Origin: Spirosoma taeanense
Lineage (GTDB): Bacteria > Bacteroidota > Bacteroidia > Cytophagales > Spirosomataceae
Assembly: GCF_013127955.1 (NCBI RefSeq)
Contig: NZ_CP053435.1
Span: 5,022,001 to 5,086,000 of the forward strand
Reading direction: 5' to 3'
DNA: 64,000 bases
Under the pieces are notes generated by a model. That model did no database searches and was not told the DNA's origin. It worked only from the letters and a program-made list of their open reading frames with translations. Shown here one piece after another: positions 61,896 through 64,000 of the stretch; position 1 is the first letter of the stretch, and every line of letters starts with the position of its first letter. The translations under genes were made by a program, and so were the position numbers.

Positions 61896-62441
61896 ATGGC
61901 AACTGACATCAAGATGGCTGAAGCCCCCGCGAGCTACGACGGACCTGGTTTTTCGGCTACTTCGTTCGATAAAATCATTGGCTTAGCCCGGGCAAATTCG
62001 CTCTGGCCATTACCTTTTGCGACCTCCTGCTGCGGCATTGAGTTTATGTCTACAATGGCATCGCATTATGATCTGGCCCGCTTTGGTTCAGAACGCCCGA
62101 GCTTCTCTCCGCGACAGGCCGATATGCTGCTGGTTGCCGGTACAATCGCCAAAAAGATGGCACCGGTTGTCAAGCAGGTGTACCTACAGATGGCCGAGCC
62201 GCGCTGGGTAGTAGCGATTGGCGCCTGCGCGACAAGCGGGGGAATTTTCGATACGTACAGTGTTCTGCAGGGTATTGACCGGATTATTCCCGTTGACGTA
62301 TACGTCCCCGGCTGCCCTCCTCGTCCGGAGCAGATTCTGGATGGGGTCATGCAGATTCAGGAGCTGGCCAAGAATGAATCGCTACGTCGCCGGAATACGG
62401 AAGAATACCAGAAGCTACTGAATTCATACAACATTCAATAA
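61896..62441 (+). CDS. nuoB: NADH-quinone oxidoreductase subunit B
   Basis: This is a 181-aa subunit carrying iron-sulfur cluster N2, the last electron donor to quinone. The four ligands are in place: tandem Cys45-Cys46 ([11 protein letters not shown]), Cys111 ([10 protein letters not shown]) and Cys140 ([10 protein letters not shown]). [20 protein letters not shown] is the conserved segment after the tandem cysteines. The C-terminus ends KLLNSYNIQ. It is peripheral on the cytoplasmic side. A 19-bp perfect hairpin lies directly after its stop codon, before nuoC. Confidence 0.96.
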   Translation: MATDIKMAEAPASYDGPGFSATSFDKIIGLARANSLWPLPFATSCCGIEFMSTMASHYDLARFGSERPSFSPRQADMLLVAGTIAKKMAPVVKQVYLQMAEPRWVVAIGACATSGGIFDTYSVLQGIDRIIPVDVYVPGCPPRPEQILDGVMQIQELAKNESLRRRNTEEYQKLLNSYNIQ

Positions 62442-62445
62442 AGAA

Positions 62446-62487
62446 TCAGCGCGTGAATTAGTAAGTGATTACTAATTCACGCGCTGA
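62446..62487 (+). repeat. 19-bp perfect hairpin between nuoB and nuoC
   Basis: Arms 62446-62464 and 62469-62487 are perfect 19-base inverted repeats with the loop GTGA, 4 bases after the nuoB stop and 26 bases before nuoC. There is no T-run downstream, and an operon-internal terminator would silence nuoC and nuoD. A processing, mRNA-stabilising or attenuating element is more likely. Confidence 0.8.
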
Positions 62488-62513
62488 CGTTTCCACTCAT
62501 TCACAAGTAGACA

Positions 62514-63014
62514 ATGCTGACCAACGAGGAAGTTGCGCAGACCATTATCAATCAGTTTGGCGAGGCCGTCGGCGATTTTGACGACCCCTATGATCTTCTA
62601 ACGTTTTCGACCAGCCGGGAGCAGATTATTCCGCTGATTTCTTACCTGAAAGATCATAAAACGCTGCAGTTTGGCTTCCTGACCGACATCACCGCCGTTC
62701 ATTATCCCGATTCGCCCGGCCGGGAGTTCTGCGTAGTTTACCACCTGCACAGCCTGATTAATAATTTCCGGTTACGGATCAAGGTTTATTTGTCGAAGGA
62801 AGATATTCATATTCCAACTGCGGTTCCGCTATTTGCGGGCGCAAACTGGATGGAACGCGAAACGTTCGATCTGTTTGGCGTTATCTTCGATGGCCACCCG
62901 GATCTGCGCCGAATCCTGAATATGGAGGAGATGGATTACCACCCTATGCGTAGGGAGTATCCGCTTGAGGATGCTACGCGTGAGGATAAAATTGATGCAC
63001 TGTTTGGACGATAA
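62514..63014 (+). CDS. nuoC: NADH-quinone oxidoreductase subunit C
   Basis: This is a 166-aa 30-kDa-type subunit of complex I in the peripheral arm. The conserved C-terminal motif is WMERETFDLFGVIFDGHPDL followed by RRILNMEEMDYHPMRREYPL, as in the family. It is a separate gene rather than a fused nuoCD. Length is short but normal for the phylum. nuoD follows 82 bases on; an imperfect GAAGGAGCGA/CGCTCTTTC dyad lies in that gap. Confidence 0.95.
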   Translation: MLTNEEVAQTIINQFGEAVGDFDDPYDLLTFSTSREQIIPLISYLKDHKTLQFGFLTDITAVHYPDSPGREFCVVYHLHSLINNFRLRIKVYLSKEDIHIPTAVPLFAGANWMERETFDLFGVIFDGHPDLRRILNMEEMDYHPMRREYPLEDATREDKIDALFGR

Positions 63015-63096
63015 TCAATAGCGAAGGAGCGACTGAGTGAACGAACCCCACCGGCTCAACACTTCTTCCCTCATTCGCTCTTTCCTGCTTTGAACC

Positions 63097-64000
63097 ATGA
63101 TTTCTGAAGAACTCGATATAGCCAATAAGAACGTCCCCGCCCGGAACGATAATGGTCCGGTGCAGTACGTCAACGAGCTGACTACGCTCAACCTCGGGCC
63201 AACGCACCCCGCCACACACGGCATCTTTCAGAACGTCCTGCAAATGGACGGCGAAAAAATCGTTTCGGGCGAGCAGACCATCGGCTACATCCACCGGGCG
63301 TTTGAGAAAATTGCCGAGCGTCGGCCGTTCTATCAGATTACTACGCTGACCGACCGGATGAACTACTGTTCATCGCCCATCAATAATATGGGCTGGCACA
63401 TGACAGTCGAGAAACTGTTGGGCATCGAGGTACCCAAACGGGCGCAGTACATCCGCGTGATCATGATGGAGTTGGCCCGATTAGCCGATCACTTGGTCTG
63501 CAACGGTATTCTGGGTGTAGATACGGGCGCGTTCACGGGCTTCCTGTACATTTACCAGGAGCGCGAAAACATCTATGAAATTTACGAAGAAGTCTGCGGA
63601 GCGCGTCTAACGACCAACATGGGCCGCATTGGCGGTATGGAGCGGGATCTCTCCCCCACGGCTATCCGTAAGATTAAAGAGCTGATTCCGCGGTTCCGTA
63701 AGGTGCTGACCGAATTTGAAAACCTGTTCAACCGTAACCGGATCTTCATGGACCGCATTGTGGGTGTGGGTGGTATTTCGGCGGAACGGGCGCTGAGCTA
63801 CGGCTTTACAGGCCCTAACCTCCGGGCTGCGGGTGTTGACTACGACGTGCGGGTTATGAATCCGTATTCTTCGTACGAGGACTTTGAGTTCGATATTCCA
63901 GTCGGTCAAAGTGGCGATACGTATGACCGTTTCATGGTCCGCAACGAAGAAATGTGGCAAAGTCTGCGTATTCTGGAGCAGGCCATCAACAACCTGCCCG
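63097..64000 (+). CDS. nuoD: NADH-quinone oxidoreductase subunit D, partial (C-terminus beyond window)
   Basis: This is the first 301 codons of the 49-kDa complex I subunit, which with NuoB lines the quinone pocket. The start is ATG 63097. Conserved stretches include LNLGPTHPATHGIFQNVL near the N-terminus, the quinone-site histidine in this block, GYIHRAFEKIAERRPFYQ, DRMNYCSSPINNMGWHMTVE, and GGMERDLSP. The gene runs off the right edge of the window; the reading frame is open to base 64000. More nuo genes presumably follow. Confidence 0.95.
   Translation, partial: MISEELDIANKNVPARNDNGPVQYVNELTTLNLGPTHPATHGIFQNVLQMDGEKIVSGEQTIGYIHRAFEKIAERRPFYQITTLTDRMNYCSSPINNMGWHMTVEKLLGIEVPKRAQYIRVIMMELARLADHLVCNGILGVDTGAFTGFLYIYQERENIYEIYEEVCGARLTTNMGRIGGMERDLSPTAIRKIKELIPRFRKVLTEFENLFNRNRIFMDRIVGVGGISAERALSYGFTGPNLRAAGVDYDVRVMNPYSSYEDFEFDIPVGQSGDTYDRFMVRNEEMWQSLRILEQAINNLP

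Overview
The window looks like a chromosome segment from a Bacteroidetes bacterium of the order Cytophagales, most likely a Spirosoma relative (Spirosomataceae). The evidence is: a SusC/SusD pair, type IX secretion (T9SS) sorting domains of both type A and type B, VCBS/ASPIC lipoproteins, several copies of the Bacteroidetes -7 promoter element TAnnTTTG, moderate GC in genes with AT-rich spacers, and weak Shine-Dalgarno signals. The genus is an inference. No rRNA, phage, insertion sequence or CRISPR array was seen. One tRNA gene is present.

Layout. 1-8718 (minus): SusC-SusD nutrient-uptake pair followed by two VCBS-repeat lipoproteins, the second cut by the window start. 9223-12168 (plus): a large FAD/Fe-S oxidoreductase of the YdiJ D-2-hydroxyglutarate dehydrogenase type. 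12189-18302 (minus): heavy-metal RND efflux operon, in which a small His/Cys-rich exported protein is followed by a CzcA pump fused to its own TolC-like channel and then a CzcB adaptor. 18405-19814 (minus): APC permease. 20019-25841: a disordered secreted protein, a T9SS type B protein and a TonB-dependent receptor. 26164-31434: a Tat-exported Gfo/Idh/MocA oxidoreductase, ApbE, a small membrane protein, chorismate synthase and a BatD-like protein. 31560-41889: a small conserved-looking protein, a beta-CASP nuclease, then penicillin-binding protein 1C, an NTF2-like protein and a thioester-containing bacterial alpha-2-macroglobulin. 42019-46916: an Arg/Asp-rich disordered lipoprotein, gamma carbonic anhydrase overlapping HupE/UreJ, and an M1 metallopeptidase.

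From 46997: tRNA-Pro(GGG), a small membrane protein, then the Ton energy module exbB-exbD-exbD-tonB, a small membrane protein, a PstS-like lipoprotein and a TPR protein. Next come adk and obg, two paralogous T9SS-exported SGNH esterase-like proteins, and the start of the respiratory complex I operon (nuoA, B, C and a partial nuoD).

How they fit together. The Ton module would power SusC and the TonB-dependent receptor. T9SS would export the two esterases and the type B protein. PBP1C and alpha-2-macroglobulin form the known periplasmic repair/defence pairing. Regulation is visible mainly as TAnnTTTG promoters and unusually long perfect hairpins at gene ends. No wholly unknown multi-gene system was found. 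The most promising leads are the PstS-like protein that lacks the phosphate-binding residues but sits in the Ton cluster, the RND-TolC fusion with an internal signal-peptide-like segment, the two low-complexity exported proteins, a probable leaderless carbonic anhydrase mRNA, and a 19-bp perfect hairpin inside the nuo operon.
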